From Pontibacter qinzhouensis (GTDB lineage Bacteria > Bacteroidota > Bacteroidia > Cytophagales > Hymenobacteraceae), in contig NZ_VRTY01000068.1 of the NCBI RefSeq assembly GCF_008017455.1, positions 1-34,592 of the forward strand: a stretch of 34,592 bases of DNA, read 5' to 3'. Of the stretch, positions 1-8,071 are shown piece by piece (the first letter of the stretch is position 1; each line of letters begins with the position of its first letter). The notes beneath the pieces are model-generated. The model was not told where the DNA came from. It saw nothing but the letters and a program-made list of their open reading frames with translations, and made no database searches. The translations under genes were made by a program, and so were the position numbers.

Positions 1-2
1 AA

Positions 3-77
3 GAACATCAGAAACCTATACCCCCAGAACTTCAAAAACAAATCAAACATGTAGTTGGTCGGGTGGATACGTTGTAA
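3..77 (+). CDS. C-terminal tail of an upstream gene (partial)
   Basis: An open frame enters from the left edge and reads 24 residues to a TAA at 75-77, ending in GRVDTL. The composition (Lys, Gln, Glu, Pro and His, no rare codons) is protein-like, and the stop falls 15 bases before the next start, as expected for a gene ending here. The other two forward frames also stop within the first 82 bases, so the frame choice is a judgement. Function cannot be read from so short a tail. Confidence 0.4.
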   Translation, partial: EHQKPIPPELQKQIKHVVGRVDTL

Positions 78-92
78 CCTAAAAAATAATCT

Positions 93-1052
93 ATGGCAGC
101 TAGGCCTTTTAACGCTGGAATATGGTGGGTAGCACGGCTAATCAGTAGCTGTAGCCTATGCCTGCTGTGCCTCCTGCTGGTTTCTGGCACCACTGCTGCG
201 CCACTTTGCCTGGCAGGCAAGGCCACAACACTTACCGGAACTGTGCTCGACAAAACAACCGGCCAGCCAATTCCTTATGCCTCTGTTGTTATAGCCACCA
301 CCGACAAGCAGGTGCAGACCAACAGTTCCGGTAAGTTCAGTTTGCAGCTTGGTGCCGGTGCAGAAAACGGGAGCCTCAGGGTATCTTCGGTAGGGTATAA
401 GTCTCAGGCTTTCGCTATTGCCGACCTGGTGCAACAGCAACGCCAGGGCAGCCTAACGCTCTATTTACTTCCGAAACAGGAAACCCTGAACGAGGTAGAG
501 GTAAAGGCGAGAAACAAAAAATGGAAAGCCCGGAAAGTAGGCTATCATATAGATGAAGGCACCACTTTTCACCATGAACTATATCCAGCCGATACCATTC
601 CTGCCGACAGGACAGGACCGGAAATTGGCAACAGGATCATCCTGAAAAAGCAGCCGGCCCTGGTGCAGAGTGTCAGCTTTGGCTTAACTGGCTCGGGAGT
701 GGCAAAAGTAGAAGTAGGCATAAAACTTTATTCGCTTAAAGATAATTTGCCGCACCAAAACCTGCTGCCAGAGTCGGTAGTTGTGGCGGTGCCACCGCAC
801 CATACCGGCTGGATTTCCGTGAACCTCGAAAAATATAACCTCACCGTGCAGGAAGATGTTGTGCTGGTGCTAGAGTGGCTTACAGAAACCAACAAACTCA
901 GCAACAATTCCCTGATGGGCTTCTCCACCATGCCTAAAGACCAGGTAACCTACTATCGCGAAACTCAGCAACTACCTTGGCAACTGCTGGGCTCGACCTT
1001 GCTCAGCATCAGGAGCTATGGCATGTACGTTACGTTTTTGTATGAAAAATAA
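93..1052 (+). CDS. Secreted protein with CarboxypepD_reg-like domain
   Basis: A 319-residue protein. Residues 14-36 form a hydrophobic signal or anchor segment, so export to the periplasm or outer membrane is likely. Residues about 47-130 read as a CarboxypepD_reg-like beta-sandwich: LTGTVLDKTTGQPIPYASV, then a SSGKFSL turn and SVGYKSQ, the pattern found at the N-terminus of TonB-dependent receptors and in stand-alone surface proteins of Bacteroidota. The remaining 190 residues (from about 140) have no motif I recognise; they are beta-rich, with no plug or barrel, so this is not a truncated SusC. It starts 15 bases after the preceding reading frame ends, so the two may be cotranscribed. The start is the first ATG that keeps the signal segment. 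The domain call is firm; the role is unknown. Confidence 0.75.
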   Translation: MAARPFNAGIWWVARLISSCSLCLLCLLLVSGTTAAPLCLAGKATTLTGTVLDKTTGQPIPYASVVIATTDKQVQTNSSGKFSLQLGAGAENGSLRVSSVGYKSQAFAIADLVQQQRQGSLTLYLLPKQETLNEVEVKARNKKWKARKVGYHIDEGTTFHHELYPADTIPADRTGPEIGNRIILKKQPALVQSVSFGLTGSGVAKVEVGIKLYSLKDNLPHQNLLPESVVVAVPPHHTGWISVNLEKYNLTVQEDVVLVLEWLTETNKLSNNSLMGFSTMPKDQVTYYRETQQLPWQLLGSTLLSIRSYGMYVTFLYEK

Positions 1053-1164
1053 TTTGCCTGCAGCCAGCATCTGTCGGAAAGCACCTTTTTCTTGTCGTTT
1101 TTGTACCTCTGGTTTTGAAGCAGGTTAGTGTAAACTTGTACTGTAAACAAAACACAGCAGTACC

Positions 1165-1677
1165 ATGGAAAACCAGCAAACTACCAAGCAAAAGATTACC
1201 CCGTTTTTGTGGTTCGATAACCAGGCAGAGGAAGCGGTGAACTATTATATCTCCGTTTTTAAAAACTCAAAAATTCTGAGTCTGAATCGCTACGGAGATA
1301 CAGGGCCAGGGGCAAAGGGCAGTGTCATGGGCATCTCGTTTGAGCTGGACGGCCAAACGTTTATGGCCCTGAACGGCGGACCGCATTTTAAATTTACACC
1401 AGCCATTTCGTTTTATGTTAACTGCTACTCGCAGGCCGAGGTAGACGAACTGTGGGAAAAGCTATCGGAAGGCGGCAGGAAAGACAGGTGCGGCTGGCTG
1501 ACAGATAAATTCGGCTTATCGTGGCAGATTATACCCGTGGAGCTGGAAAAACTGCTGCACGGCCCAGATGCTGCAAAAGCGGCAAGAGCCATGCAAGCCA
1601 TGCTCCAGATGGATAAGATTGATATTCAAAAACTGAAGCAGGCGTATGCGGGCGAAGCACCAGCTACAACATCCTGA
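1165..1677 (+). CDS. VOC family protein, PhnB/3-demethylubiquinone methyltransferase-like fold
   Basis: A 170-residue soluble protein. The opening KITPFLWFDNQAEEAVNYY, then FKNSKI, MGISFELDGQTFMALNGGP and the late CGWLTDKFGLSWQIIP are the signature of the PhnB-like branch (PF06983) of the vicinal-oxygen-chelate superfamily. Members carry beta-alpha-beta-beta-beta modules and are mostly uncharacterised; the old methyltransferase label is not supported by catalytic data. Family proteins are about 150-170 residues, so this one is full length. The last 45 residues (LEKLLHGPDAAKAARAMQAM) match the helical tail common in this group. The gene stands alone between a 112-base upstream gap and a repeat/terminator region downstream. 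Confidence 0.88.
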   Translation: MENQQTTKQKITPFLWFDNQAEEAVNYYISVFKNSKILSLNRYGDTGPGAKGSVMGISFELDGQTFMALNGGPHFKFTPAISFYVNCYSQAEVDELWEKLSEGGRKDRCGWLTDKFGLSWQIIPVELEKLLHGPDAAKAARAMQAMLQMDKIDIQKLKQAYAGEAPATTS

Positions 1678-1701
1678 GTATTGCACAAAGCACTTGGAGC
1701 C

Positions 1702-1759
1702 AATTATTCTAATGAATTTAGCCTTCCGAAGGTAAAAACTGCCTTTCAGGGTCAAGGGT
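1702..1759 (-). repeat. Dispersed intergenic repeat B, copy 1
   Basis: On the minus strand this starts ACCCTTGA, passes through CCTTCGGAAGGC and ends TTCATTAGAATAATT, the pattern shared with about eleven other intergenic sites in the window. It occupies much of the 319-base gap between the VOC gene and the convergent Wzi gene; the rest of that gap holds the terminator at 1925-1978 and AT-rich sequence without visible genes. Confidence 0.8.
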
Positions 1760-1924
1760 AAAAACAAGTACCAGAACCGGATTGGAACTAAGTGCCGGCA
1801 CAGAATTAGTATACCATGTCTGTTAAGTCTTAGTGAATTGAATTGAATTGTATTGTAAATCAAATATTTATAACTGTAAAAGTCTTGTGTCTTAATGCTT
1901 GAGTCCTCTTACTTATAAAACCCA

Positions 1925-1978
1925 AACACCAAAAAGCGGCTAAACCTGTTCTCACAGGCATAGCCGCTTTTTGGTGTT
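1925..1978. terminator. Bidirectional intrinsic terminator
   Basis: A perfect 18-bp inverted repeat, arms 1925-1942 and 1961-1978, with a second smaller hairpin in its loop (CCTGT 1945-1949 with ACAGG 1954-1958). The arms contain A5 and T5 runs, giving a T-rich 3' side in both directions. It sits between two convergent genes and most directly serves the minus-strand Wzi gene, whose stop codon is 19 bases away. Confidence 0.88.
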
Positions 1979-1996
1979 CGGAAAACATGGACAGTA

Positions 1997-3670
1997 TTAA
2001 AACTCGTGCAGGCGCTGCGGTATGTTCCATCGGAAGGCAACAGAAGTAAAAGCTGTGTTGCGGTCGAAGGTGTTGCCGTTGGAGTCAGTATTTCGCAGAA
2101 TCTGCTTCAGGTCTACAAACAGATTGTGGCGGAACTGGTAAGTGGCTGTAAAATCGAGGTGAAGTTGGTTTGTTCTGATGCCTTGCGCGATGCTGTGACC
2201 ATAAGCGGTAGGGCGCAGCGTATACGACAGGTTTACATTGTTGCCCCAGTTAATGGTGTCGGCTCCGGCAGTCTGGTCCTGGCCGTAGCGGGTAGCAATG
2301 GCTTTGGCCGTCAGGTTGAGGCGTGGCAGCGGCTGGTACCTTATAATACCGATCAGTTCGTACAGGTTGGCTCCAATCGGGTGCGCCAGTGGCTGGTTGT
2401 AGTGCTGGTAATTCGTAAACTTATCCATGTGCTGGTAGGTGTACGGTCTGATTAGATTTGCTTCTCCCTGCAGGTCAAGGTTTGGCAGACCAAAGGCATC
2501 TACGTACTTAAAGCCCACCTGCCCCGCCTGCTTGTTGGCCCACCAGCCCCGACCAGACCGCACTTCCTGCAGCAGAAACTCATCCAGCATCAGCTGGCCG
2601 TAGAGCTGCACCCGGTTAAAAATGTTCCACCTGAAATCGGCTCCAAGCAGGGCATTGTCTTCGCTGCCGAGCATCTGCTCCACGCTACGGTAAAAAATAA
2701 CCGGGTTCAGGTACTGCAGCTCAAACCGCCCGGCTCCCCTGGCAAAAATAATCGACTCAAACACCCCAATGTTCAGGTTATCGGTAATGTTTACGCCCAG
2801 CCGGTGAAAGGCCATATACTTTTTAGGAAACAGGCGGTCTGCCCCGCCACGCCTGAACTCCGAAGTAAGCTCCTGGAACAGGTTCATGTAGTGCAGTTTC
2901 CAGACGCGGGTGTTCAGCTTCAGGAAAAAGGCAGGAGGTGCATAGTCTGAGTAAATAAGCGAGCGGTAGCCATCGCCGATAAAGTGGCGGTCGTGACCCA
3001 GTTGTATCTCCACATGCTTCGAGAGAGCGTAGTTCAGGTAACCGCGCGCCGTTATAAAGTCGTAGCCATCTTCTTTAAACCGTTTCCAGAACCCCTCGTG
3101 CGGCACCACATTGTCGCGCCTTATTCTGTCCATAACAAAAGCCGGGTAGCGGGCCTGGTTCTCGCCTATAAACGTGTAAAAGCCAAACTTGCCATCTATG
3201 CTGCCTTCTAGTTGCAGCCCGCGCGTGTTTATGTACCGCAGGCCGTCGCTCTGGTTATCGTTTCCTCCTTCAAAATGGATAACAGGGTTTACACGCAGTG
3301 TAAACACATCGCTCTCGTAGTGGTAGAGGTCGGTTTTGTTGCGGTAAAAATATTTGAGAATAGGTTTATTGCTCTCGTTGTCGTCTTCGGTCGTGTAGTT
3401 CCAGTTGTCGTTGAGCAGGTAAGCCGTGTTAAACTCATCAGCAGCCGAAATGGTGTTCCGTGCGCTTACCTCTGCCAGTGCCGCTACATCGCGGCGGCCG
3501 TAGGGGCGTACGCTAGTCTGCAGTTGGGTCACCTCACTACCAAATTTTATCTGGTAGCGGTCCACCAAATGATAGGTATCGCGGTCGTAAGGCATGTATA
3601 CATCCTGGGCCTGCACCAGAGGCGCACAAAGCAAGCAGCCTGTAAGCAGTAAAAGTAAAAATCTTGTCAT
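1997..3670 (-). CDS. Capsule assembly Wzi family outer-membrane protein
   Basis: 557 residues with a signal peptide (MTRFLLLLLTGCLLCAPLVQA, about 21 residues). The rest is rich in alternating aromatic and polar beta-strand stretches, with motifs typical of the Bacteroidota Wzi group (PF14052): GFYTFIGENQARYP, ARGYLNYALSKHVEIQLGHD, FIGDGYRSL, and a final strand ending in VAFRWNIPQ. E. coli Wzi is an 18-strand barrel that helps attach capsule polysaccharide to the cell surface; the Bacteroidota homologues are larger, and their substrates are mostly untested. No capsule genes are adjacent, so the role is inferred from family only. It runs convergently with the VOC gene and shares its terminator. 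The start is the ATG giving the signal peptide. Confidence 0.82.
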   Translation of the reverse strand: MTRFLLLLLTGCLLCAPLVQAQDVYMPYDRDTYHLVDRYQIKFGSEVTQLQTSVRPYGRRDVAALAEVSARNTISAADEFNTAYLLNDNWNYTTEDDNESNKPILKYFYRNKTDLYHYESDVFTLRVNPVIHFEGGNDNQSDGLRYINTRGLQLEGSIDGKFGFYTFIGENQARYPAFVMDRIRRDNVVPHEGFWKRFKEDGYDFITARGYLNYALSKHVEIQLGHDRHFIGDGYRSLIYSDYAPPAFFLKLNTRVWKLHYMNLFQELTSEFRRGGADRLFPKKYMAFHRLGVNITDNLNIGVFESIIFARGAGRFELQYLNPVIFYRSVEQMLGSEDNALLGADFRWNIFNRVQLYGQLMLDEFLLQEVRSGRGWWANKQAGQVGFKYVDAFGLPNLDLQGEANLIRPYTYQHMDKFTNYQHYNQPLAHPIGANLYELIGIIRYQPLPRLNLTAKAIATRYGQDQTAGADTINWGNNVNLSYTLRPTAYGHSIAQGIRTNQLHLDFTATYQFRHNLFVDLKQILRNTDSNGNTFDRNTAFTSVAFRWNIPQRLHEF

Positions 3671-3793
3671 TGATGGTGTAGCTTGAAAATAAAACAGAAC
3701 AAGTGCCCGAATTTACTCTTTTCGGAGCATATTGTTCTTTAAAAGAGGCTGAATATCTACTTTAGCAGGACAAACAAGTACGAACCACCTGTT

Positions 3794-4741
3794 ATGCTGC
3801 GTTACCTGCCTTTCCACCAGATCGATTTTGCTGCCTGGGATGCCTGTGTGGAGGCATCAGAAGAATACATGGTATATGCCAACTCCTGGTACCTGAGCAC
3901 GGTGTGCAAGCGCTGGGATGCGGTAGTAGAGGAGCAGGATGGCCAGTATGTGTCGCTGTTTCCGATGCCGCTGGGCCGCCGGATGGGGCAACTGGGCGTG
4001 CTGCAACCCTTTTTTACGCAGCAGCTCGGCCTGTTTACCACCAGTCGAAGTACCTTCCGGGCACTGCCGCCCTACCTGCAGCTTATTCCGGACAAATACA
4101 AGCTGGTGTACCTGCAGCTAAACACCGCTAACACCAGCCTGGTAGCTGATAATATAGGCTTGTTTGAGCAGCAGGAGCGGGTAACTTACCACCTCGACTT
4201 GCGGCCCGACTATGAGCAGATTTATAAAAATTACCTGCCCAAGCACCGGCCTAAAATTAAAAAAGCGCCAAGGCTGGGGCTGCAGGTAAAGCCGCTGCCC
4301 ACTATTGAGCCACTAATTCAGCTCTTTAAAAGCACCAAAGGCAAAGAGCTGCACGATGTTAAAAAGAAGCACTATATCCTGTTGGCCAACCTCTACAAGG
4401 TGTTGCAGCAAAAGCAACGCGCAGAGTTGTTGCAGGTTGCAGATGCAGCCGGTTCGCTCTATGCGGCTGCACTGCTCGTGCACCAGCCAGATAAGATCAT
4501 CCTGCTTTTTTCGTCTTCCTCTGCGGAGGGCAGGCGGGTCTATGCTATGCAGTTCCTGCTCGATAGCTGTATGCGCCAATATGCCGGCACCAACCGCACC
4601 TTCGATTTTGAAGGCAGCATGATTCCGTCGGTAGCAAAATTTTATGCAAACTTTGGTGGCAAGCCAACCACCTACGTATCTTTAGCTAAACAACATGTAC
4701 CCTGGTACCTCGCATGGAAAAACAGAACATCCACATCCTGA
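3794..4741 (+). CDS. FemAB/GNAT-like acyltransferase family protein
   Basis: 315 residues, soluble. The layout resembles the FemAB/BioF2-like (CelD-like) subgroup of the GNAT fold: an N-terminal half with YANSWYLSTVCKRWDAV and LFPMPLGRRMG, a middle HRPKIKKAPRLGLQV, and a C-terminal half with AALLVHQPDKIILLFSSSS and TFDFEGSMIPSVAKFYANFG. The last motif (phenylalanine-glutamate-glycine followed by a lone aromatic) is typical of the group. Substrate unknown; relatives modify amino sugars or peptidoglycan precursors. Its last 28 bases overlap the start of upp in another frame, so the two genes are probably translated from one message. I cannot see a strong promoter, although TACTTTAG about 30 bases upstream is close to a -7 box. 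Confidence 0.68.
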   Translation: MLRYLPFHQIDFAAWDACVEASEEYMVYANSWYLSTVCKRWDAVVEEQDGQYVSLFPMPLGRRMGQLGVLQPFFTQQLGLFTTSRSTFRALPPYLQLIPDKYKLVYLQLNTANTSLVADNIGLFEQQERVTYHLDLRPDYEQIYKNYLPKHRPKIKKAPRLGLQVKPLPTIEPLIQLFKSTKGKELHDVKKKHYILLANLYKVLQQKQRAELLQVADAAGSLYAAALLVHQPDKIILLFSSSSAEGRRVYAMQFLLDSCMRQYAGTNRTFDFEGSMIPSVAKFYANFGGKPTTYVSLAKQHVPWYLAWKNRTSTS

Positions 4742-5370
4742 CCAGCCAACCATCGGTGGCAAACCATTTTGTAGCAGAACTCCGCGATGTGCGGGTGCAG
4801 CAGGACAGCCTGCGTTTTAGGCGCAACCTGGAGCGACTGGGAGAGCTGCTGGCCTACGAAATTTCTAAAACGCTGCCTTACACGCCTTCCACTATCACGA
4901 CACCACTCGGTAACCGGCACACGCAGCTGCTACTCGAGCAGCCGGTGCTGGCAACTATTATGCGGGCAGGTTTACCTATGTACCAGGGCATGCTCAACTA
5001 CTTCGATCAGGCATTCAGTACGTTTGTGGGTGCTTATAGAGCCGAAGAAGAAGGGCAGGAGCTGGAGGTGAACATGGAATACATGGCATCATCTAACCTG
5101 AACAACCGGGTCCTTATTTTGGCCGATCCGATGCTGGCCACCGGTAAATCGCTGGTGAAATCATACAAAGGCATGTTGCGCCATGGGCAGCCGCAGCAGG
5201 TACATATTGCCGCTATTATTGCCTCGCCAGAAGGCGTAGCTTATGTGCAGCAGGAGATACCCGAAGCGCAACTATGGCTCGGCGATCTGGATGACCACCT
5301 GAACGAGCACTTCTACATTGTACCGGGCCTCGGCGATGCCGGCGACCTGGCGTTCGGACCCAAAATATAG
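4714..5370 (+). CDS. upp: Uracil phosphoribosyltransferase
   Basis: 218 residues, the normal length. It makes UMP from uracil and PRPP in pyrimidine salvage in the cytoplasm. The PRPP loop VLILADPMLATGKS is at about residues 133-146; TIMRAGLPMY (81-90) and a C-terminal uracil-binding region ending GLGDAGDLAFG complete the family pattern. The start ATG lies 28 bases inside the preceding gene in a different frame; the next downstream Met would remove the conserved N-terminal strand, so the overlap is probably real and points to translational coupling. pyrC, for de novo synthesis, is 5 kb away, not in the same operon. Confidence 0.95.
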   Translation: MEKQNIHILTSQPSVANHFVAELRDVRVQQDSLRFRRNLERLGELLAYEISKTLPYTPSTITTPLGNRHTQLLLEQPVLATIMRAGLPMYQGMLNYFDQAFSTFVGAYRAEEEGQELEVNMEYMASSNLNNRVLILADPMLATGKSLVKSYKGMLRHGQPQQVHIAAIIASPEGVAYVQQEIPEAQLWLGDLDDHLNEHFYIVPGLGDAGDLAFGPKI

Positions 5371-5518
5371 CCTGCTTCTTCCTATGTGATTTGCGGAATG
5401 ACTTACTTGTTAAATTGTTGATTAGGAGATTTGTTGTTGAATTTTGAATGATTGAATAAGGGAGCTGGATTGGGTGAAAATCCAGTATCTAACATCTAAT
5501 GCCTAAAATCTGAAAAAA

Positions 5519-5551
5519 ACCTCTGGAAGGCCATTTTCATTAGAATAATTT
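5519..5551 (+). repeat. Dispersed intergenic repeat B, copy 2 (3' half)
   Basis: Carries CTCTGGAAGGCCATTTTC followed by ATTAGAATAATTT, the conserved 3' half of repeat B; the ACCCTTGA 5' end is missing. It lies in the 685-base gap between upp and the small membrane protein. The gap also holds low-complexity AT-rich stretches (5400-5510), the GC-rich hairpin at 5645-5731 and the promoter at 5959-5986. I see no convincing gene in it. Confidence 0.75.
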
Positions 5552-5644
5552 GAGTGCATAACATATTAGGGAGTATCTATATAGATTTATTTAGTTATAC
5601 ATGGCTCTTTCATAGCATCAGAGCTGGCTATCGAACAAATCCCA

Positions 5645-5731
5645 GTCCTTGGCTTGAAGCGCCTCACATATTTCCGGTGCCGCAGGCAGCCCGTAGGGCA
5701 GGAAAGATGTGCCGCGCTGATGGCCAAGGAC
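5645..5731. other. GC-rich long hairpin of unknown role
   Basis: A GC-rich island in AT-rich surroundings that folds as one long imperfect stem. GTCCTTGGC (5645-5653) pairs perfectly with GCCAAGGAC (5723-5731). Inside, CACATATTTCC (5664-5674) pairs nearly fully with GGAAAGATGTG (5701-5711), and GCG/CGC steps lie between. Immediately outside, CGAGGCCTCG (5731-5740) is self-complementary. Possible readings are a structured RNA, a decayed insertion-sequence end, or a REP-like unit. The reading frames through it show no protein family. Confidence 0.5.
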
Positions 5732-5958
5732 GAGGCCTCGCGGCCGTGAGCGCTAAGACTTCTACAATACAACAAGATAGCAGAAGGGCACCGGATCGAG
5801 CAGCAGCTAAGGAAAGTGGAACCTGATTTATTAAAGTATTACATTATGAATACCCCTTCATATGTTATAAATTCGAATAATTCATTGTTTTAGAAAACTG
5901 CTCTTCTGCATAAGGCGAATGGAAGAAGTGAGGGCCTAAATGGTTGTGTAGTAATTTC

Positions 5959-5986
5959 TTGTTAAAATATTTATAGTTTATATTTG
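5959..5986 (+). promoter_or_regulatory. Bacteroidota-type promoter for the small membrane protein
   Basis: TTG (5959-5961), 17-base spacer, TATATTTG (5979-5986). The -7 box is a perfect TAnnTTTG. The spacer is 2 bases short of the usual 19. Transcription would begin near 5992, about 64 bases before the GTG start at 6056. Confidence 0.6.
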
Positions 5987-6055
5987 TAGAATTTGCGTAT
6001 GCATCTAAACAATGATTATTAGTTACTTAAAAGTACAAATAGTTGGAAATAGATC

Positions 6056-6508
6056 GTGTTAGAGGAAATATTGAAATACCTGTCGGTGTATTTGTTAAGC
6101 ACCGTCAAATTCTTCGGAGGCCCTTTGGCAGGTATCTCTCTAGGTCTTTCCTACTTAGAAACGGTTTTGCTTACCATTGCTGGCATGATGACCAGCGTAG
6201 TGGTTTTTTCTTTTTTAGGCAGGCGGGCGGCTAATTGGCTGGTCCGGCGGCGCATCAAAAACAATAAACCACTATTCAGCAGAAAGAGCAGAACCATAGT
6301 AAAAGTCTGGAATAGCTTCGGAGTTACCGGCATTGCCTTCCTTACCCCTTTGTTGCTGACACCGGTGCTGGGAACAGTGGTGGCAGCCTTGTTAGGAGTT
6401 CCTAAAAAAAGTATTTTTCTGCACATGCTGTGGAGTGCCGTTTTGTGGAGCGTTACCCTAACGTTTATGACCTTTAAATTTCAGGAGTTTGTAACCATGC
6501 TCTTTTGA
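6056..6508 (+). CDS. Small multi-pass membrane protein (small multidrug export/DedA-like)
   Basis: 150 residues with about four hydrophobic segments, near 8-30, 33-55, 93-113 and 118-140, separated by a basic loop (GRRAANWLVRRRIKNNKP). The C-terminal FLTPLLLTPVLGTVVAALLGVPKKSIF, a Pro-rich re-entrant-like stretch followed by a helix, resembles proteins labelled putative small multi-drug export proteins and the VTT/DedA fold. The transport role is not established. The start must be non-ATG: an in-frame TAG at 6050-6052 is followed by GTG at 6056, and the first in-frame ATG (6186) would delete two membrane segments. A good promoter lies 70 bases upstream and a terminator follows the gene. Confidence 0.62.
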   Translation: MLEEILKYLSVYLLSTVKFFGGPLAGISLGLSYLETVLLTIAGMMTSVVVFSFLGRRAANWLVRRRIKNNKPLFSRKSRTIVKVWNSFGVTGIAFLTPLLLTPVLGTVVAALLGVPKKSIFLHMLWSAVLWSVTLTFMTFKFQEFVTMLF

Positions 6509-6570
6509 TTACTCGTAGAAACAACAGTAAACCATAGAAATGGAAGTATAACTTAGTTGATTAAAAGCAA

Positions 6571-6602
6571 AGGGGCCGGTACAGTGTTGTATCGGCCCCT
6601 CT
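6571..6602. terminator. Bidirectional terminator between convergent genes
   Basis: AGGGGCCGGTACA (6571-6583) pairs with TGTATCGGCCCCT (6588-6600), 13 bp with one G-T pair and a four-base loop. A TTTT run lies at 6607-6610 on the plus strand, and on the minus strand TTTGCTTTTAA follows. It sits between the small membrane protein and the helicase stop codon at 6609. Confidence 0.82.
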
Positions 6603-6608
6603 TGTGTT

Positions 6609-7964
6609 TTAGCGTTTCTTGCTTCCTTTTTTCTTGGTCTTCTGCCAGAAAGAGGCTTTCGGGTCGCCTTTGCTTCTGGTGGGCTTGCCTTTGGGTATGG
6701 CCTTTTTCTCGTGGAAGGCACCTTTAAAGTCGGGGTTCTCACGGCGCTTGATGTTGTCGATCTCGCGGTCCATCTCCTGTTTCTCCTCGAACGGCGTTTC
6801 GTGTACTTTTACCTCTGCTGGTATCGGTTCCTGCGGTATCTGCATCCGGATAATCTTTTCTATCTTCTGCACATGGTACATTTCTACTTCGTTGGCAAAT
6901 GTAATGGCTGCACCCACGTTTTCTGCGCGACCAGTGCGGCCAATGCGGTGCACATAGTCTTCGTACACAAACGGCACATCAAAATTAACGACGTGGCTCA
7001 CCAGGCTCACGTCTATGCCTCTTGCTGCCACATCGGTTGCCACCAGAAAACGGACTTCACCACTTTTAAAGGCTTCCATAGAGTTAATGCGCGTGTTCTG
7101 GCCTTTGTTGCCGTGAATGGCCCGCACCTCACCGTACTCTTTCCGCTCCAGGAACTTGGCTACATTCTCGGCGTTTTTCTTGCTCCTGGTAAAAATGATA
7201 ACACGGTTAAAGCCTTCCTTGTCCTGCAGCAGGTATTCGAGCATGGCTATTTTGGTACGCAGGTTCGGTACCTGGTACAGCACCTGGCTTACGGTTTCTA
7301 CAGGGGTGGCCTGCGGTGTAACCTCCACCCGCATAGGGAACTCCAGAAACTCCTCCGACAGCACCACCACCTTTTCGTGCATAGTGGCCGAAAACAGCAG
7401 GTTCTGCCGCTTGCGCGGAAGCACTTCGAGCAGCTGCCGGATCTGCGGCATAAAGCCCATGTCCATCATTTTGTCGGCCTCGTCGAGCACAAGGGTTTTC
7501 AGTTCCTTCAGCACCAGTTCGCCCCGCAGGTACAGCTCCAGCAGGCGTTTTGGTGTGGCTACTATTATGTCGAGGCCTTTCTGTATATTCTCGATCTGCG
7601 TTTTGGGGCCAAGGCCGCCGTAAATGGCGGTGAAGCGGATATCGGTATATTTACCCAGCAGGCCAATGTTCTCCTCTATCTGCATGGCCAGCTCACGGGT
7701 GGGGGCAAGTATAAGCGCACGCGGGTGCAGGCCCTGAGCGTATTTCACCTTCATGAGAATAGGCAGCAGGTAAGCAGCCGTTTTGCCGGTGCCGGTCTGG
7801 GCAATGCCCATAATATCGTGGCCAGCCGTAATCAGCGGAATGGACTGCAGCTGAATAGGCGTGGGTTTTTCGTAGCCAGCTTCCTCAATGGCATTCAGCA
7901 GCTGCTTGTTCAGCTTAAAATCTTCGAATGTAGTTATCTCTTGTTCTGCTTCCTCTTCTGCCAT
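6609..7964 (-). CDS. DEAD-box ATP-dependent RNA helicase (RhlE-like)
   Basis: 451 residues with the full DEAD-box motif set: Q motif YEKPTPIQ (31-38), motif I AQTGTGKT (55-62), Ia APTRELA (87-93), II DEAD (161-164), III SAT (192-194), IV IIFTRSK, V ATDVAARGID (309-318) and VI HRIGRTGR (339-346). It unwinds short RNA duplexes using ATP; relatives act in ribosome assembly and RNA decay. Residues from about 405 form a short Lys/Arg-rich tail (KKGSKKR at the end), typical of RhlE-type proteins and probably an RNA-binding extension. The start is the ATG at 7962-7964, 29 bases downstream of a clear -7 box. Monocistronic, with a shared terminator at 6571-6602. Confidence 0.95.
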   Translation of the reverse strand: MAEEEAEQEITTFEDFKLNKQLLNAIEEAGYEKPTPIQLQSIPLITAGHDIMGIAQTGTGKTAAYLLPILMKVKYAQGLHPRALILAPTRELAMQIEENIGLLGKYTDIRFTAIYGGLGPKTQIENIQKGLDIIVATPKRLLELYLRGELVLKELKTLVLDEADKMMDMGFMPQIRQLLEVLPRKRQNLLFSATMHEKVVVLSEEFLEFPMRVEVTPQATPVETVSQVLYQVPNLRTKIAMLEYLLQDKEGFNRVIIFTRSKKNAENVAKFLERKEYGEVRAIHGNKGQNTRINSMEAFKSGEVRFLVATDVAARGIDVSLVSHVVNFDVPFVYEDYVHRIGRTGRAENVGAAITFANEVEMYHVQKIEKIIRMQIPQEPIPAEVKVHETPFEEKQEMDREIDNIKRRENPDFKGAFHEKKAIPKGKPTRSKGDPKASFWQKTKKKGSKKR

Positions 7965-7993
7965 GGCAATGCGATCTTAATTAGATTAATGCA

Positions 7994-8001
7994 CAAAGGT
8001 A
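7994..8001 (-). promoter_or_regulatory. Candidate -7 box for the RNA helicase
   Basis: On the minus strand this reads TACCTTTG, a perfect TAnnTTTG and identical to the -7 boxes of the rRNA promoters in this window. It lies 29 bases upstream of the helicase ATG. No clear TTG is found 19 bases upstream, so support rests on the -7 box and its position. Confidence 0.5.
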
Positions 8002-8071
8002 CAGTATTTTTAGGGAAGCAGGTGAAGTAGGTGGTTTTGCGTATATTGTTTGGAAGAGGTAACGCAGCCTC

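Noticed and set aside
2006..3652. Plus-strand frames opposite the Wzi gene
   Set aside because: Val-rich shadow translations of a beta-barrel gene; the minus strand has the signal peptide and family motifs.
5554..5826. 90-codon frame over the GC-rich hairpin
   Set aside because: Composition is unlike a real protein and the first part is AT-rich repeat DNA. The GC-rich structure explains the open frame. A second frame there reads 47 residues to a stop at 5893 and looks slightly protein-like, but has no start and no match I know.
6711..8030. A 439-codon plus-strand frame opposite the RNA helicase gene
   Set aside because: It is the antisense shadow of a gene with all DEAD-box motifs and has no protein features of its own.
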